DNA of 64,000 bases, taken from assembly GCF_023343835.1 (NCBI RefSeq), contig NC_064447.1:6092001-6156000 (forward strand), given 5' to 3'. Shown in pieces: positions 61,097 through 64,000 of the stretch. The first letter of the stretch is position 1, and each line of letters starts with the position of its first letter. The DNA comes from Lagopus muta (lineage: Eukaryota; Chordata; Aves; Galliformes; Phasianidae). Below the pieces are notes generated by a model. That model did not search any database, was not told the origin of the DNA, and worked only from the letters and a program-made list of their open reading frames with translations. A program made the translations under genes and the position numbers.

Positions 61097-64000
61097 CTGG
61101 ATAAATACAAAGTCACACACTTGAAATGAAATCAAAACTAAGGAGTATTAAAAGCTGACTTGAGCAGGAAAGTCTGCTTTCAGTTTGTTGCTTTCTGTTC
61201 TGATTATGAAATTTGAATTAAATTTCAGCAGTCTCACTAATTAGTGTTTATGTAGCAATGTCTGCTAGCCCCTCTTTGAGCAAGGGACAACTGTAAACTG
61301 TCTTTTAGTGCTTTAGTTTACTTTGGTGAAGATGCTTTGTTGCCAAGATCTTTGTTCTTGTTCTACTGTATTCAAAACAGGAAGGAAAAAGTTTTTATGT
61401 TCTCGCTAAAATTCACAAATTAAGTTTTTGGTTTTGTGGTTTATTTTCTTTTTCTCTGGGAAAAGATGGTGGATATAATAGTGTGGAAGAAAAAAGGTAC
61501 CCTTACATACTGACGCTGACATTTTGATTGTATCAAGAAAAAACAGCTTTAAGTAAAAGAAAAAGAAATTATTTTATGTTTGACACTGAATTCTTTGGGT
61601 AGCAAGATTCTTCTGCTGCACTGTGAAATGTTCGTATGTGGAGAAGATTTCAAAGGAGATTCTAAAGAAATGCTGGTATTTACCACAGATGAATGAGAAT
61701 CCTATAAAGCTCTACACTTGTTCTTTAAGTCACAGAAATCTTTCTTCTGGGGGTCTTCATAAAGAAACGTGGCTGTTCGCAGCAAGGTAAAAGCATAACT
61801 TTCTATAGACACATAAACAGAATTAATCCCAGCCTTCCAGTCTTCCTTGGCTTTATGAGAAGATACTTGACTTATTAGTTTCCATGTTTTCTAAGTTAGT
61901 TTGAAAATCCAGAAGCTTAGAATGAAATATGAGTTTGGCCATTAGCAATTCCAAATTCAGAAACTCTATTCTTCTGTAGGATAAACTCACTCTTCTCCCC
62001 AAAATGCAGTGTGCCCTGCTTGCTTTTGGATGACTCCTTGCAGTTCTGCTCCTCTCCAGTCACCAGGAATGGGAGTTTTATTGGCACTCTTAAATTGTTT
62101 CATTTGAACACCTATTGGCTGCCAATCAAAAGTTGTGTAATGATAACCACAACCAACTTCATCAAGCCTTTGTGCATACAGTGGAGAGGAGGAAAGAATT
62201 CAAATTTTTTCATTGTATGGCAATACAGAGTCTTCCTAAGAAGGTTTAGTGTTAAAAATTGTTCAGGTTAAAGCCTACTGATATTCAGTACACCTATGAA
62301 AGCCAGACTGTTAGGTGCTGGGTTCCAGGATTGCCAAAAAATCCTGTCATCTTAAACTCTGAGTGGCATTTTTAGATGCATAGAACCTGATATTTACACT
62401 GAAATGAGAAGGGATGTGCCAAAGTGGTGATGCCTTAACTTTACATGCAGTGAGCTCCAAGTGGACAAGTTAACAAGATGTGAGCATAGCTCAAGGTACA
62501 GTCCCATTTAATACAGAGTATAGAATTACAGGATTCTGAGCAGCAAGGTCTCTGTGAGATTTAATGAGTAGTAATGTTGCTAGATGTGGCACAAAAAAAT
62601 AAATTACATAGAGCCATTATTCTTGCTTCTCCTTTTTACATGTGTGGCTATTTGTTTGAATTTTCTGTAATGACTTCCATGACTTCGTATTTAGTCTGCA
62701 GAAACAATTAGAGGCTTCATAATCTCTAGAACCTCAGCTTTTACTTTAAAAAGGCAGAAGGTTTGTCACTGTTTCTTTCTGATATTGTAAAGCTGGAGAG
62801 AGTTTGAATGTGGTTTCTTCAGTCCAGTATGAGGACAGCAAGCTGTTGACTAAACACATCTTTTTTACTTCTCTTCATGAAATTGCTTCACGTATTTTAT
62901 CTTGGGCTGAAACTGATTTTCAGCACTGAAAGCTTACTCTGGTGGCAAATCATGACATGGCACAAACTTAAACAGCCTCTAGTGTCAGGACTTGTGTTTG
63001 TAAATAAAGCCTCGCTGGTTTAAGCTGTGATCATTTTAGTATTGGTGTCTTTTCACTCAGGAAGAACCAGAGAAGATGAAGTAATAAAGGTCAGTGTCAG
63101 AGTTCTGGATCTGCACGTTATTTTGCTGGGCAGATGGCTGCAGATAGTTCTAGCAGACTTTACCTCCCTTTCTGATTTTCTAAGAATAAAAGGTGGTTGG
63201 AATTCCTGTTACCTAACTGTTATAAAGAAGAACTGTGAGCATCCTGTTTTTGAGTGGCTATGCAGCCCACACCCACTCATAAGGCTGTGATGCCAAGAAG
63301 TATTCAGCCAATTACATTTAATGTTATCGATGAATTAGATTGAACAGATGAGTGAAATCACAGACATGTAGCCTTGTGTCTTGCTCTGTACTACACAGAG
63401 CTGTGAATGAATATAAACAACACTCATGCCTGCAACTATCCGCTTTGCCAACTATTTTGTCCTATTTTTTGGTATTTTTTTTTTCAGTGTCCTACTAGGT
63501 GGTAGCAGTAGGCAAAAGACTGAAATGAATAATGTCTGCTTAGTTATAAACTGCAGAAAACAAATAATGCAGTAATAACTTTTGAATAATGTTAAAAGTA
63601 GACATCTAAATTAACTCATTATTTAGACTGTGCCATAAAGATGTCTTATTTTGTTGTCAGTCTCCTTACCCAGCCAGTTTCTGAAGTACTGTCAGCATTC
63701 TGCCATCTGTATTTTTGGTAGTGTCCAGGTCTTTCAGGTCAAGTTTTCCCCTGTCAACACCAATGACTGAGCTCCCATGTACACCACAGAGGTGATGTTT
63801 GCTTATGAGGCTGTGTGTGTACATTTTGAAGGACTGGCTTAAACAGCACTTAAACGTCTATTCTGAAGGAGGAAACAGCATCATTATCAAGACTCCTTCT
63901 GGCCAGTTTCTGGGTAATAACTTCATGGCAGAAATTGCCTGTAATTACACAAGAGCAAAGAACTTCCTTGCCACTTGCCAAAGCTCCCTTAGAACACTTC

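Larger units (their letters stand above)
44330..64000. other. Upstream flank of EMP2, no assigned gene
   Basis: Nearly 20 kb of mostly unique AT-rich sequence. In mammals TEKT5 and then NUBP1 lie on this side. I looked for tektin motifs and for the NUBP1 P-loop and iron-sulfur region and recognised neither. The exon-like segments listed here do not assemble into a known protein. Long stretches such as 48.4-49.9, 53.0-54.7 and 62.3-64.0 kb hold nothing I can name. Confidence 0.5.

Noticed and set aside
1..64000. CRISPR array, operons, phage or plasmid functions
   Set aside because: No regularly spaced direct repeats, no ribosome-binding-site spaced gene runs and no prokaryotic gene. The intron-containing EMP2 gene and CR1 relics fix this as vertebrate nuclear DNA.

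Overview
This is vertebrate nuclear DNA, most probably from a bird. The genome is AT-rich (I estimate roughly 40% GC by eye), genes are split into small exons with GT-AG introns, recognisable repeats are sparse, and the two dispersed repeats I can name are worn CR1 LINE fragments, the typical avian retroelement. Nothing bacterial, phage, plasmid or CRISPR-like is present.

The one gene I can identify with confidence is EMP2 (epithelial membrane protein 2, a four-helix membrane protein of the PMP22/EMP/claudin superfamily) on the minus strand. Its four coding exons at 28687-28610, 26466-26373, 25375-25229 and 24657-24473 join in phase across canonical splice sites. They give 167 codons plus a stop, the same length as the mammalian protein. 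The start codon lies 34 bases inside its exon, so at least one non-coding leader exon must lie upstream. A CpG island at about 42.9-44.3 kb holds a strong minus-strand splice donor after 43776, with GC boxes 5' of it, and is the likely promoter and first exon. That makes intron 1 about 15 kb. The 3' untranslated region runs below 24473 and several minus-strand AATAAA signals are possible ends.

Layout: 1-22.1 kb, apparently intergenic DNA downstream of EMP2, with a hAT-like end, a 1.8-kb-spaced inverted repeat pair at 16.5/18.7 kb and a small CpG cluster at 20.1 kb; 22.1-24.5 kb, probable EMP2 3' UTR and downstream flank; 24.5-28.7 kb, coding exons; 28.7-43.8 kb, large first intron with one CR1 scrap; 42.9-44.3 kb, CpG-island promoter with a G-run tract and two complementary simple repeats; 44.3-64 kb, upstream flank with another CR1 relic and several short protein-like segments that abut splice-site-like sequences. 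I could not assign those segments to any family. They are low-confidence candidates for an unannotated transcript or eroded genes.

Most open frames of 60-190 codons in the window look like chance; some begin at TTG, CTG or GTG rather than ATG. I did not find an undescribed molecular system here. The observations most worth checking are the unassigned exon-like segments at 44-47 kb and 58-61 kb, the inverted repeat pair, and the structured start of EMP2 intron 1.
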